DNA of 64,000 bases, from contig NZ_WBKI01000001.1 in assembly GCF_008830365.1 (NCBI RefSeq), forward strand, positions 1,116,001 to 1,180,000, read 5' to 3'. The notes below the pieces were generated by a model. That model worked only from the letters and a program-made list of their open reading frames with translations. It searched no databases and was not told the DNA's origin. Shown piece by piece: positions 41,838 through 51,261 of the stretch. Positions within the stretch are counted from its first letter, which is position 1. Each line of letters opens with the position of its first letter. Source of the stretch: Serratia proteamaculans (lineage in GTDB: Bacteria > Pseudomonadota > Gammaproteobacteria > Enterobacterales > Enterobacteriaceae). The position numbers were made by a program, and so were the translations under genes.

Positions 41838-42412
41838 ATCCACCGACTTATCCGGCCTCGCTGGCGGCCTTTATCAGCCGCTTTCAACTGCAACTGCCAC
41901 AGGCAGCGCAGATCTCACATAACGTTCGACCGGCCGCGGTACTGATCCCGATTATCTGTCGCCCCGAACCCACGTTGTTACTGACACGCCGAGCCGATTC
42001 ACTGCGCAAACACCCGGGCCAGGTGGCGTTTCCGGGCGGTAAAACAGATGCTGAAGACGGCTCGGCAATTATCACCGCCCTGCGCGAAGCTCAGGAGGAA
42101 GTGGCAATCCCCTCACAGGCAGTGACCATTCTGGGACAACTGACCCCACTCGACAGCAGCACCGGTTTTCAGGTGACCCCGGTGGTCGGCTTGATCTCAC
42201 CCGATGTGCAATTTTTCGCCAATGAAGACGAAGTGGCCGACGTGTTTGAAATGCCGCTGCACGAAGCGCTGACACTTTCGCGCTATTACCCGCTGGATAT
42301 TCAGCGTGCCGGCCATTCGCACCGCATTTATTTGTCCTGGTATCAGAGCCAGTTTGTCTGGGGTTTGACTGCCGCCATCATTCGACGACTGGCGCAGCAG
42401 GTCAGCATTTAA
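41834..42412 (+). CDS. nudL: Putative Nudix CoA diphosphatase NudL
   Basis: 192 residues starting at a GTG that overlaps the pabB stop. The CoA-type NuCoA motif [22 protein letters not shown] precedes the Nudix box [24 protein letters not shown]. The box ends VAI instead of VG[I/L]. E. coli NudL (YeaB) is predicted to hydrolyse coenzyme A and derivatives. Order pabB-nudL-sdaA matches E. coli. Confidence 0.93.
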   Translation: MNPPTYPASLAAFISRFQLQLPQAAQISHNVRPAAVLIPIICRPEPTLLLTRRADSLRKHPGQVAFPGGKTDAEDGSAIITALREAQEEVAIPSQAVTILGQLTPLDSSTGFQVTPVVGLISPDVQFFANEDEVADVFEMPLHEALTLSRYYPLDIQRAGHSHRIYLSWYQSQFVWGLTAAIIRRLAQQVSI

Positions 42413-42421
42413 CGCCAATAA

Positions 42422-42437
42422 TGTGACCCCCATCACA
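42422..42437 (+). promoter_or_regulatory. CRP site upstream of sdaA
   Basis: TGTGA-CCCCCA-TCACA is a perfect match to both conserved CRP half-sites with N6 spacing, in the context AATGTGACCCCCATCACAAG. It begins ten bases after the nudL stop and 421 bases before the sdaA start, so it presumably serves the sdaA promoter. Binding is predicted, not shown. Confidence 0.72.
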
Positions 42438-42857
42438 AGCCAAACGGTTACCTGTACCACTGGCGTGGGTAAAGCGATCGTCATCACTCCATTGGTTTGT
42501 TTTTTCAACTACCTTCCTGTCTATCAGAGTTTTAAAAAAACTGTAAACCCTCTCTTCAACCTTACGAAATACCTGTAAAATACCACCGTCCGGAATAAAC
42601 CACTATTTAAGCAAGGTTTAAGCCGGCCGCGTTCAGCAGCGGAAGCTGGCGCGATTGCCATTAACCGAGTTTAGGCAATGGGGGTTCCACGGCCACCCGA
42701 ATGCCTGAGGCAATCAGCAACAAAACTAACACCAAGGATTATTTTATTTCATGCGAAAAAGGCAGCCAAACCCGCGTGGCCCTTTTACAATATCGCTGTT
42801 CCCTGCTCGGTTTTTAACCGCCGCAGCCATAACAATATGCCTCTAAGGAGTTTTAGC
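42438..42857 (+). other. Long sdaA leader/promoter region
   Basis: About 420 bases between the CRP site and sdaA with no supported gene; the open frame through 42678 is an upstream extension of sdaA without homology. AT-rich promoter-like stretches lie around 42500-42610. It may hold an untranslated leader of up to about 200 bases. Confidence 0.4.
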
Positions 42858-44222
42858 GTGATTAGCGTTTTCGACATGTTTAAGATCGGCATCGGCCCGT
42901 CCAGCTCTCATACGGTTGGACCGATGAAAGCCGGCAAACAGTTTGTCGACGATCTGGTAAATCAAGGCCTTATGCCTTCTATCACGCGTGTTGCCGTTGA
43001 TGTTTACGGCTCACTCTCATTGACCGGTAAAGGTCACCATACCGATATCGCTATCATCCTCGGCCTGGCGGGCAATATGCCAGATACCGTTGATATCGAT
43101 AGCATCCCGGGTTTTATTCGCGATGTAGAACAACGTCAACGCCTGATGCTGGCCAACGGCCTGCATGAGGTTGATTTCCCACGTGATGGCGGCATGGTTT
43201 TCCGCAGCGACAATTTGCCGCTGCATGAGAACGGCATGCAAATCCACGCCTTCGCCGGGGATAAACAAGTTTACAGCAAGACCTACTACTCACTCGGCGG
43301 CGGTTTTATCGTCGACGAAGAGAACTTCGGCAAGGCCGACGCGCACGAGTTGAGCGTTCCTTATCCGTTCAGTTTTGCTCGTGATATTCTCGCCCACTGC
43401 CGTGATACCGGGCTGTCTTTTTCCGGCCTGGTGATGCAAAACGAACTGGCGCTGCACAGCAAGCAGGATATCGAGACCTACTTCGGTAATATCTGGCAGA
43501 CCATGCGCGCCTGTATCGATCGTGGCCTAAATACCGAAGGTGTGCTGCCGGGGCCACTGCGTGTGCCACGCCGTGCTTCTGCGCTACGCCGCCTGCTGGT
43601 GTCTTCCGACAAGCTGTCCAGCGACCCAATGAACGTAATTGACTGGGTCAATATGTTCGCGCTGGCGGTCAACGAAGAGAACGCCGCCGGTGGCCGTGTT
43701 GTTACCGCACCCACTAACGGTGCCTGTGGTATCGTTCCGGCCGTGTTGGCTTATTACGACCACTTTATCGAATCCGTCAGCCCGGATATCTACATCCGTT
43801 ACTTTATGGCGGCGGGTGCCGTCGGTGCGTTGTACAAGATGAACGCCTCTATCTCCGGCGCCGAAGTGGGCTGTCAGGGGGAAGTGGGTGTGGCTTGCTC
43901 AATGGCGGCAGCCGGCCTGGCCGAACTGCTGGGCGGGAGTCCGGAGCAAGTTTGCATCGCGGCAGAGATTGGCATGGAGCACAATCTGGGGCTGACCTGT
44001 GACCCGGTTGCCGGCCAGGTTCAGGTGCCTTGTATCGAACGTAATGCCATTGCTTCCGTGAAAGCGATCAACTCGGCGCGTATGGCCTTGCGTCGCACCA
44101 GTGAGCCACGCGTGTCTCTGGATAAGGTGATCGAAACCATGTACGAAACCGGCAAAGACATGAATGCCAAATATCGCGAAACCTCTCGCGGTGGGTTGGC
44201 GATCAAAGTGCAATGTGACTGA
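42858..44222 (+). CDS. sdaA: L-serine deaminase I
   Basis: 454 residues, the exact length of E. coli SdaA, when started at the GTG with AAGGAG seven bases upstream; the upstream frame extension is not conserved. An iron-sulfur enzyme converting serine to pyruvate and ammonia. N-terminal SVFDMFKIGIGPSSSHTVGPMKAG is the beta-domain signature. Fe-S cysteines are in TNGACGIVPAV, VGCQGEVGVACSMA and LGLTCDPVAGQVQVPC. Possible control by CRP from a distant site, terminator downstream. Confidence 0.95.
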   Translation: MISVFDMFKIGIGPSSSHTVGPMKAGKQFVDDLVNQGLMPSITRVAVDVYGSLSLTGKGHHTDIAIILGLAGNMPDTVDIDSIPGFIRDVEQRQRLMLANGLHEVDFPRDGGMVFRSDNLPLHENGMQIHAFAGDKQVYSKTYYSLGGGFIVDEENFGKADAHELSVPYPFSFARDILAHCRDTGLSFSGLVMQNELALHSKQDIETYFGNIWQTMRACIDRGLNTEGVLPGPLRVPRRASALRRLLVSSDKLSSDPMNVIDWVNMFALAVNEENAAGGRVVTAPTNGACGIVPAVLAYYDHFIESVSPDIYIRYFMAAGAVGALYKMNASISGAEVGCQGEVGVACSMAAAGLAELLGGSPEQVCIAAEIGMEHNLGLTCDPVAGQVQVPCIERNAIASVKAINSARMALRRTSEPRVSLDKVIETMYETGKDMNAKYRETSRGGLAIKVQCD

Positions 44223-44228
44223 CCCTCT

Positions 44229-44255
44229 AACCCCGCCTTAATGGCGGGGTTTTTC
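44229..44255 (+). terminator. Terminator of sdaA
   Basis: Stem AACCCCGCC/GGCGGGGTT with a TTAAT loop, then TTTTC, seven bases after the stop. Confidence 0.88.
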
Positions 44256-44502
44256 TTGCTATTACCCTGATTAATCAAATCATTAACGTCACTTTAGTGA
44301 CAGCGTCACAGAAAACCCACAAAGAATACTCCGTCTATCCTGCGGTTAACCTGCAATTTAGCCCTCTGTTTCACTAAATTTAAATAATTTACTGGGTTAC
44401 CATCACTCTTGTATAACGACAGGCTAGAATTAGCCGAGGATCATACAGGGCTGTTTGGCCTGACGGTGGTTCTGGGCTGGCTTACCGAACAAGGATTGAG
44501 CG

Positions 44503-46119
44503 ATGTTGATGACCCAACTTGCCGTGACCAAATACCGCTATTACCGTTGGCTACTGGCCGGGGTGGTCGGGTTGGCTATTCTGCTGCTGTCACTGTATAC
44601 CCGCTATTATCAGGAGCTTGGCTCCATTGAACAAAGCCGACAGGCGCTTGCCACCCGTACTGTCGCCAAGATTAATGATTTGCTGACGCCAGCCAAGCAG
44701 CAAGCCAAACGCAGTATGCCGATGTTGAGTCAATCCTGTGAAATCGCGATGCCGACGTTACGTTTTCGCGCCGCACAAAATCAGGCTTTACGGGCCATGC
44801 TATTGGTCAAAGACGGCATTATTTACTGTTCCAGCCTGTTTGGTTCCCGTACCTATGTTTTAGCCGCCATTTTGCCCGCAATAGCAAACGATGGCGCGAC
44901 GTTGGCGCTGCGCCCTTCACTCTCGGTCGCCAAAGGCGTGCCAACTCTGATTATGTGGACTCCAACCGAGGCAGATAACCGTAGCAACGGCGTGTTACAC
45001 GTCTTCAATATTGAGTTATTGGCGAACTTCCTGCTGGAACCCCAGGAACCCTACGCACAACGGGTGGTGCTGAACGTCGGCGACTTCAGCCTGGAATATG
45101 GCCGCCGGGAAATTTTGCGTAGTGATACCCTGACAACCAACCTGCGCTTTACCGCAAAATCCACTCAGTATCCGTTCTCTATTTCGCTGTTCGGCCCTCA
45201 GGCCAGCATGCTGGCGTTGGCGGCGCTGCCACGCCATATCCCATTGTCGTTGTTGATCAGCCTGCTGGCGGCCTATGTGGTGTATCTGCTAACGGCAAAC
45301 CGCATGAGCTTGTCGTACCATATTGGTCACGCCATTTCCCATCGCGAATTCCGCGTTTATTGTCAGCCAATTATCAATGCTGAAACCGGCCGCTGCGTCG
45401 GGGTTGAGATGCTGCTGCGCTGGAAGAACAAACGCCAGGGCTGGATCTCCCCCGACGTTTTTATTCCGCTGGCGGAGCAGCATGGCTTAATCATCGCCCT
45501 GACCCGTTACCTGATGACCACCGTGGTGGAAAACCTGCAGTTATTCCCGCCACGCCCGTCTTTTTATATCAGCATTAACGTCGCGGCCGAGCATTTCAAC
45601 GGGGTGACCATTATCGATGACATCCGCCGCCTGTGGCTGCCGGCCCACCCCATGCCTTCGCTGATGCTGGAATTGACCGAACGCACCGCCCTGTCGGAAA
45701 TTCAGTATGAGCAAATCAAAACGCTGAAGGAAATGGGTATCATGTTGGCGATCGACGATTTTGGCACCGGGCACAGTTCACTCAGCTATCTGAAGAAACT
45801 CAGCCCAGACGTATTGAAGATCGACCGTGGCTTTACCGCGGCTATCGGCACCGATGCGATTAACGCTACCGTTACCGATACCATTATCACGCTGGCGCAA
45901 CGCCTGAAATTAAGGCTGGTGGCCGAGGGCGTGGAAACCGCTGAGCAGGCTGATTATCTTCGCTCACGCGAGGTGAACGCGCTGCAGGGCTTCTATTTTG
46001 CCAAGCCGATGCCGATCAATGTATTCCCGCTATGGTTACAGCAGTACGAATCAAGATTGCGGACGGTGAATCAGCGGGAGGAACGGCAGAAGGAACAAGA
46101 AAGCAAGCCGGAGGCGTGA
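44503..46119 (+). CDS. pdeD: CSS-motif EAL-domain cyclic-di-GMP phosphodiesterase PdeD
   Basis: 538 residues. Topology of the CSS family: first membrane helix (about 13-35), periplasmic CSS domain with the paired-cysteine motifs (LSQSCEIAM and YCSSLFG), second helix (about 248-268), then a cytoplasmic EAL domain. Catalytic residues look intact: GVEMLLRW (EML in place of EAL), ISINVA, MLELTER, AIDDFGTG, LKIDRGF, VAEGVET and LQGFYFAKP. So it should hydrolyse c-di-GMP, with activity likely tuned by periplasmic thiol state. ATG with AAGGA seven bases upstream. A perfect GTGAC-AGC-GTCAC palindrome (44297-44309) lies upstream; no regulator is assigned. Same neighbour order as E. coli (sdaA, pdeD, yoaE). 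Confidence 0.92.
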   Translation: MLMTQLAVTKYRYYRWLLAGVVGLAILLLSLYTRYYQELGSIEQSRQALATRTVAKINDLLTPAKQQAKRSMPMLSQSCEIAMPTLRFRAAQNQALRAMLLVKDGIIYCSSLFGSRTYVLAAILPAIANDGATLALRPSLSVAKGVPTLIMWTPTEADNRSNGVLHVFNIELLANFLLEPQEPYAQRVVLNVGDFSLEYGRREILRSDTLTTNLRFTAKSTQYPFSISLFGPQASMLALAALPRHIPLSLLISLLAAYVVYLLTANRMSLSYHIGHAISHREFRVYCQPIINAETGRCVGVEMLLRWKNKRQGWISPDVFIPLAEQHGLIIALTRYLMTTVVENLQLFPPRPSFYISINVAAEHFNGVTIIDDIRRLWLPAHPMPSLMLELTERTALSEIQYEQIKTLKEMGIMLAIDDFGTGHSSLSYLKKLSPDVLKIDRGFTAAIGTDAINATVTDTIITLAQRLKLRLVAEGVETAEQADYLRSREVNALQGFYFAKPMPINVFPLWLQQYESRLRTVNQREERQKEQESKPEA

Positions 46120-46136
46120 TGCCCCCGGCCCCGGTG

Positions 46137-47681
46137 TTACTGGTGTTCCTCGTCGAGAGGTTCCACCTTGGTAATACGCACCAACTCAATGCGGTACTCG
46201 GACACGGCAACGACTTCGAAACGCAGTCGGTTAAGTTCTACCGTTTCGCCCACCGCCGGCATCTGACCGTAGTGGGACAGCAGGAACCCCGCCAGGGTGG
46301 CGAAATCCGCCGTCGGACTGACCAGATCCTCGCAGTTCAGCGCCTGTTCCAGGGAGTGTAGATCGGCTCCGCCCTTCACCAGCCAGCCGGCATCTTCCAC
46401 CACGATATCGGGCGTTTCATCCTCGTCCGGGAATTCACCGGCAATCGCCTCCAGCACATCCAGTGGCGTGACCAGCCCCTGCACTACGCCAAATTCGTTG
46501 GTAACTACCACCAAACGCCCCTTGGCACGGCGCAATACCGCCAGCAGGTTAATCACGTCCATGGTGTCCGGCACCACAATCGGTGGCGTGCGCGCGGCAA
46601 ACTCGGCAATATCATCACCCCGTTCTACCGCCACCAGCAGATCCTTGGCACGAACCACACCGATAATTTCATCCAGCGAGTCACGGCAAACCGGGAACAG
46701 GCTGTGCGGCGTATCCAGCAGTTGCTCACGCACCTCTTCACGGGAACGATCGCAATCCACCCATGAAATCTCGGTGCGTGGCGTCATCACGCTACGCAGT
46801 GAACGTGAGGCCAGCGTTAACACGCCGCTGATCATATAGCGTTCTTCCTCGGCGAAGGTTTCATCCACCGGCTGCGGTGCCGTTTCGTCCGTCTGCTGTG
46901 CCCGCTGTTGCCCCATCAGGCGCATGATCGCCTCTGCGGTGCGTTCACGCATCGGGCGATGAGCCTGATGCTTGATAAAGTTGCGGCGGGCAATTTGGTT
47001 AAACAGCTCAATCAGGATCGAGAAACCAATTGCGGCATACAGGTAACCTTTAGGAATATGCAAACCAAAACCTTCGGCGATCAGGCTAAGGCCGATCATC
47101 AACAGGAAGCTCAGGCACAGCACCACAATAGTAGGATGCGCATTCACGAAGTTAGTCAGCGGTTTGGAAGCCACCAGCATCACCACCATGGCGATGACAA
47201 CGGCGGTCATCATGACCGGCAGGTCGTTCACCATACCCACGGCGGTAATTACCGCGTCGAGTGAGAACACGGCGTCAAGGATCACAATCTGCACCACCAC
47301 CGCCCAGAATTTAGCGTAGCCACGGTTGGCGCCATCCTGGTGCGTTTGCCCTTCCAGCCGTTCGTGCAGCTCCATGGTGGCCTTGAACAACAGGAACACC
47401 CCGCCGAACAACAGGATCAGGTCGCGACCGGAGAAGCTGAACTCCCCAACGCTAAACAGCGGTGTGGTCAGCGTCACCATCCAGGAAATAACCGACAACA
47501 GGCCCAGACGCATAAACAGCGCCAGCGACAGGCCGAGGATGCGCGCTTTATCACGCTGCTTCGGCGGCAGCTTATCGGCCAGAATGGCGATAAACACCAG
47601 GTTGTCGATACCCAGTACAATTTCCAATACCACCAGTGTCAGTAACCCAGCCCAAATTGAGGGGTCCATTAAAAATTCCAT
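46137..47681 (-). CDS. yoaE: TerC-type membrane protein with CBS and CorC-HlyC domains, YoaE
   Basis: 514 residues (E. coli 518). N-terminal TerC domain of about seven helices with the acidic metal-site motifs [18 protein letters not shown] and [18 protein letters not shown]. Then two CBS domains (about 300-425) and a C-terminal CorC/HlyC transporter-associated domain. TerC proteins are linked to metal (manganese) export and metalation of exported proteins. Convergent with pdeD, 17 bases apart; divergent from manX with a long structured-looking leader. Confidence 0.92.
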   Translation of the reverse strand: MEFLMDPSIWAGLLTLVVLEIVLGIDNLVFIAILADKLPPKQRDKARILGLSLALFMRLGLLSVISWMVTLTTPLFSVGEFSFSGRDLILLFGGVFLLFKATMELHERLEGQTHQDGANRGYAKFWAVVVQIVILDAVFSLDAVITAVGMVNDLPVMMTAVVIAMVVMLVASKPLTNFVNAHPTIVVLCLSFLLMIGLSLIAEGFGLHIPKGYLYAAIGFSILIELFNQIARRNFIKHQAHRPMRERTAEAIMRLMGQQRAQQTDETAPQPVDETFAEEERYMISGVLTLASRSLRSVMTPRTEISWVDCDRSREEVREQLLDTPHSLFPVCRDSLDEIIGVVRAKDLLVAVERGDDIAEFAARTPPIVVPDTMDVINLLAVLRRAKGRLVVVTNEFGVVQGLVTPLDVLEAIAGEFPDEDETPDIVVEDAGWLVKGGADLHSLEQALNCEDLVSPTADFATLAGFLLSHYGQMPAVGETVELNRLRFEVVAVSEYRIELVRITKVEPLDEEHQ

Positions 47682-47905
47682 ATCAGACTCCGAAAAAAAG
47701 ACGGGATGGCCGAGCGGTGCTCAGACGTGACAATGCCGACGCAGCAAGGGCGCGGACAGAAACAGCAAGATATCGGGATTGCAGTACCGGGGGATGGCCG
47801 AACGGCCGTGTGACTTGTGCAACGCCAGCAGGTGGCGGGTGGAACCTTGAAAAACAGTAACTTCGGTGACAGTCCATAGGGTGGGCTGAGGCCCTTCACT
47901 CCTAA
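47682..47905 (-). other. Long yoaE leader with a repeated GGGATGGCCGA motif
   Basis: About 220 bases upstream of yoaE on the minus strand. The 15-base motif GGGATGGCCGAGCGG at 47703-47717 recurs as GGGATGGCCGAACGG at 47791-47805 (one difference). The region is GC-rich, unlike the AT-rich promoter stretch beyond 47900, which suggests a transcribed leader. It does not match the mntP-type manganese riboswitch by eye. Confidence 0.4.
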
Positions 47906-48057
47906 ATATGAAAGAAGAAATACTCTAGCAGGAATTTTTTTGCCGGCAAAGAAGCTTTTTTACCTTCTGCATCGTCTTGTAACAGCTCTGGTGTTTAATT
48001 CCGCAAACACCGGGTTAGGACTTATCCGAGCGTTCAATAACAGAGCAACGTCACAAA

Positions 48058-48085
48058 ATTTATTTTTTCACTCACTAAAATAAAT
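48058..48085 (+). promoter_or_regulatory. Mlc/NagC-type operator upstream of manX
   Basis: Inverted repeat ATTTATTTT/AAAATAAAT separated by ten bases, of the kind bound by the ROK repressors Mlc and NagC. It lies about 170 bases before manX. Mlc represses manXYZ in E. coli when glucose transport is idle. The match is to the general TTATTTT/AAAATAA pattern. Confidence 0.65.
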
Positions 48086-48256
48086 GGCGCTGATGGGATT
48101 CATTGCGCACAGGCGTTTGAAACTGCGCGGGAAATGTTAACGGCGGGTTTCCAAATTTCTACCATAATGTATCTGAACCACGCAGGTGACTGCCAGCAAG
48201 GAAATGAACTAAACAACGACACAATCCGTGCATGAAGTTCAATGAGGAGGTAGCGA

Positions 48257-49228
48257 GTGGCAATAGCTATTATCATCGGCACACACGGGACCGCAGCAGA
48301 ACAATTGCTGAAAACGACGGAAATGCTATTGGGCGAACAGGACAACGTCGCTTTTATAGATTTCGTCCCCGGTGAAAATGCCGAAACGTTAATCGAGAAA
48401 TACAACGGAAAAATCAGTGGACTCGACACCAGCGGTGGCGTCCTGTTCCTGGTCGATACCTGGGGCGGCAGCCCGTTCAATGCGGCCAGCCGCATTGCCG
48501 TCGATAAAGAAAACTATGAGGTCGTCACCGGGGTTAACATTCCGATGCTGGTGGAAACGTTCATGGCACGAGATGACAACCCTGGCTTCGACGATCTGGT
48601 CGCGCTGGCGTTGGAAACCGGCCGTGAGGGCGTGAAAGCGCTGAAAAAACCAGCCGAAGAGAGTGTTAAGCCCGCGGCACCACAGAGTGTTCCTGCCGCA
48701 AAACCCGCTGCGCCTCAGGCACCGCTGGGCCCTAATGACCATATGAAAATCGGCCTGGCCCGCATCGATGACCGTTTGATTCACGGTCAGGTTGCGACCC
48801 GCTGGACCAAGGAAACCGACGTCACTCGCATCATCGTGATCAGTGACGAAGTTGCCGCCGATCACGTTCGTAAGACCTTACTGACTCAGGTTGCCCCGCC
48901 GGGCGTCACCGCACATGTGGTTGACGTGGCGAAAGCCATCCGCGTCTGGAACAACCCGAAATACGCCGGCGATCGCGTGATGTTTCTGTTCACCAACCCG
49001 ACCGACGTCTGGCGTTTGGTGGAAGCCGGTGTGGATATCAAATCGGTGAATATCGGCGGCATGGCGTTCCGTCAGGGCAAAACCCAGGTGAACAACGCCG
49101 TTTCGGTTGATGAAAAAGATATCGAAGCGTTTAAGAAATTAAACGAGCGCGGTATTGAATTGGAAGTTCGTAAAGTCTCGTCCGACAGTCGGTTAAAAAT
49201 GATGGACCTGATTAACAAACTCAATTAA
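48257..49228 (+). CDS. manX: Mannose PTS EIIAB component ManX
   Basis: 323 residues, starting at GTG as in E. coli, with GAGGAGG six bases upstream. Cytoplasmic phosphocarrier of the mannose/glucose/glucosamine system. The IIA domain has the phosphorylated His10 (IIIGTHGTA); an Ala/Pro-rich hinge runs from about 132 to 158; the IIB domain has the phosphorylated His176 (IDDRLIHGQVATRW). First gene of manXYZ. Confidence 0.96.
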   Translation: MAIAIIIGTHGTAAEQLLKTTEMLLGEQDNVAFIDFVPGENAETLIEKYNGKISGLDTSGGVLFLVDTWGGSPFNAASRIAVDKENYEVVTGVNIPMLVETFMARDDNPGFDDLVALALETGREGVKALKKPAEESVKPAAPQSVPAAKPAAPQAPLGPNDHMKIGLARIDDRLIHGQVATRWTKETDVTRIIVISDEVAADHVRKTLLTQVAPPGVTAHVVDVAKAIRVWNNPKYAGDRVMFLFTNPTDVWRLVEAGVDIKSVNIGGMAFRQGKTQVNNAVSVDEKDIEAFKKLNERGIELEVRKVSSDSRLKMMDLINKLN

Positions 49229-49362
49229 TGGCGACATCTCCCAAGATAATTGGAGTGGCATCGCGGCGGCAAGTCTGCAAATCACCAGGAGCATAGCGAA
49301 CTATGTGACTGGGGTGAGTGGATGCAGCCAACAAAGATGCAGCTTCAAGTATGAAGGCGACA
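49229..49362 (+). repeat. ERIC-type intergenic repeat inside manXYZ
   Basis: The 180-base gap between manX and manY carries the ERIC core: CACCAGGAGC, then an imperfect hairpin, then TATGTGACTGGGGTGAG. Flanking parts also fit enterobacterial ERIC/IRU elements (GCAGCCAACAAAG, CAGCTTCAAGTATGA). The element lies in the transcribed spacer of the operon. Ends are approximate. Confidence 0.8.
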
Positions 49363-49409
49363 GCCAATAATTATTTTACTCAGAGATCTTTGGTCATAGG
49401 AGAAGTGCA

Positions 49410-50210
49410 ATGGAGATTACCACTCTTCAGATTGTACTGATATTTATCGTTGCCTGTATCGCCGGGATGGGTTCTGTCCTCGACGAGTTTCAGTTTCACC
49501 GTCCGCTGGTCGCCTGTACCCTGATCGGCTTTATTCTCGGTGACATGAAAAGCGGTATCATCATCGGCGGTACGCTGGAGATGATCGCTCTGGGCTGGAT
49601 GAACATCGGTGCGGCGGTAGCGCCAGATGCGGCGTTGGCGTCAATCATTTCCACCATTCTGGTTATTGCCGGTGGACAAAGCGTCGGGGCCGGCATCGCC
49701 CTGGCCATACCGCTGGCAGCCGCTGGGCAAGTGCTGACCATCATCGTGCGTACCCTGACCGTGGCCTTCCAGCATGCGGCAGACAGCGCGGCGGAGCGCG
49801 GCAGTTTACGCGCCATTACCTGGTTGCATATCTCCGCCCTGCTGCTGCAGGCAATGCGTATCGCCATCCCGGCGGTTATCGTTGCGGTTTCGGTGGGCAC
49901 CTCAGGCGTTCACGCGCTGCTTAACTCGATCCCGGAAGTCGTCACCAGCGGCCTTAACATCGCCGGTGGGATGATCGTGGTGGTTGGTTACGCCATGGTG
50001 ATCAACATGATGCGTGCCGGCTACCTGATGCCATTCTTCTACCTCGGTTTCGTTACCGCTGCCTTCACCAACTTTAACCTGGTCGCCCTCGGCGTGATCG
50101 GTGTGGTGATGGCCGTGCTTTATATCCAGCTCAGCCCGAAATACAACAAGTCTCAGGTAGTCCAGGCTGGTCCGGCTAATGCCAACGACCTCGATAACGA
50201 ACTCGACTAG
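49410..50210 (+). CDS. manY: Mannose PTS EIIC component ManY
   Basis: 266 residues, strongly hydrophobic; sugar channel of the mannose transporter. MEITTLQIVLIFIVACIAGMGSVLDEFQFHRPL and GGTLEMIALGWMNIGAAVAPDAALAS are hallmark EIIC-Man blocks. AGGAGAAG ribosome site. The spacer from manX is enlarged by the ERIC element. Fifteen bases separate it from manZ. Confidence 0.96.
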   Translation: MEITTLQIVLIFIVACIAGMGSVLDEFQFHRPLVACTLIGFILGDMKSGIIIGGTLEMIALGWMNIGAAVAPDAALASIISTILVIAGGQSVGAGIALAIPLAAAGQVLTIIVRTLTVAFQHAADSAAERGSLRAITWLHISALLLQAMRIAIPAVIVAVSVGTSGVHALLNSIPEVVTSGLNIAGGMIVVVGYAMVINMMRAGYLMPFFYLGFVTAAFTNFNLVALGVIGVVMAVLYIQLSPKYNKSQVVQAGPANANDLDNELD

Positions 50211-50225
50211 GAATAGGTGAGAGAA

Positions 50226-51068
50226 ATGGTTGATACAACAGCTCAAAAGAAACTCACGCCAGCCGATATTCGCGGTGTGTTTATGCGCTCGAATCTGTTC
50301 CAGGGTTCATGGAACTTCGAACGTATGCAGGCGCTGGGTTTTTGCTTCTCAATGGTGCCGGTGATCCGTCGCCTGTACCCGGAAAATAACGACGACCGCA
50401 AACAGGCGATCAAACGCCATCTGGAGTTCTTTAACACCCATCCTTACGTGGCCGCGCCGGTACTTGGCGTTACCATGGCGATGGAAGAACAGCGCGCTAA
50501 CGGGGCACCGATTGACGATGCGGCTATCAACGGCATCAAGGTCGGTTTGATGGGGCCACTGGCCGGTGTCGGCGACCCGATTTTCTGGGGTACCGTACGG
50601 CCGGTATTCGCCGCACTCGGCGCCGGTATTGCCATGAGTGGCAGCCTGCTGGGTCCGCTCTTGTTCTTCGTTCTGTTCAACCTGGTGCGCCTGATGACCC
50701 GTTATTACGGCGTGGCCTACGGTTACCGCAAAGGGGTGGATATCGTTAATGATATGGGCGGCGGCTTCCTGCAAAAACTGACGGAAGGAGCGTCCATTCT
50801 CGGCCTGTTTGTCATGGGGGCACTGGTTAACAAGTGGACGCACGTGAATATCCCACTGGTGGTGTCGAAGATCACCGACCAGACCGGGCATACCACGGTG
50901 ACCACGGTGCAAACCATCCTCGACCAGTTGATGCCGGGTCTGGTGCCGCTGCTGCTGACCTTCGGCTGTATGTGGCTACTGCGCAGAAAAGTGAATGCGC
51001 TGTGGATCATCATTGGCTTCTTTGCCATCGGTATCTTCGGTTACTGGATAGGTCTGCTGGGTCTGTAA
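50226..51068 (+). CDS. manZ: Mannose PTS EIID component ManZ
   Basis: 280 residues from the ATG preceded by AGGTGAGAA; an in-frame GTG three codons earlier lies inside that site. EIID-Man partner of ManY, required for sugar passage and also the known entry point for phage lambda DNA and some bacteriocins in E. coli. Conserved blocks: RSNLFQGSWNFERMQALGFCFSM, VGLMGPLAGVGDPIFWGT and GYWIGLLGL at the end. Confidence 0.96.
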   Translation: MVDTTAQKKLTPADIRGVFMRSNLFQGSWNFERMQALGFCFSMVPVIRRLYPENNDDRKQAIKRHLEFFNTHPYVAAPVLGVTMAMEEQRANGAPIDDAAINGIKVGLMGPLAGVGDPIFWGTVRPVFAALGAGIAMSGSLLGPLLFFVLFNLVRLMTRYYGVAYGYRKGVDIVNDMGGGFLQKLTEGASILGLFVMGALVNKWTHVNIPLVVSKITDQTGHTTVTTVQTILDQLMPGLVPLLLTFGCMWLLRRKVNALWIIIGFFAIGIFGYWIGLLGL

Positions 51069-51079
51069 GCGTTTTAACC

Positions 51080-51105
51080 ACCGGGGGGCCCCCCCCCGGT
51101 TTGAG
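51080..51105 (+). terminator. GC hairpin after manZ
   Basis: Stem ACCGGGGGG/CCCCCCGGT followed by TTGAGTTT, eleven bases after the manZ stop. Its T tract is poor, so termination may be partial. Confidence 0.5.
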
Positions 51106-51246
51106 TTTGATATTTAGCCCGAGATACCCGGGCCTAGCGCACCGAGGGGCGCTCCGGCAACTAAAGTTGCTACGACCCCTTCGGCACGCTCTCCCTAATA
51201 ACTGGCTCTGCCAGTCGTCTGCCCGGGGAAACCCCCGGTTTTTTAT
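51106..51246 (+). ncRNA. Candidate structured RNA between manZ and yobD, ending in an intrinsic terminator
   Basis: Four hairpins can be drawn in a row without overlaps. They are GCCCG/CGGGC (about 51117-51133); a nested stem CCGAGGGG/CCCCTTCGG enclosing GCAACT/AGTTGC (about 51142-51184); ACTGGC-TCT-GCCAGT (51201-51215); and CCGGGG/CCCCGG followed by six T (51223-51244). No open frame is present. It could be a manXYZ 3'-end-derived small RNA, the real operon terminator region, or a repeat element. Confidence 0.45.
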
Positions 51247-51261
51247 TTGTGGAGTTGAAAG

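Noticed and set aside
44295-44310. AGTGA-CAGCG-TCACA upstream of pdeD as a CRP site
   Set aside because: The half-sites are five bases apart rather than six; reported only as a palindrome in the pdeD entry.
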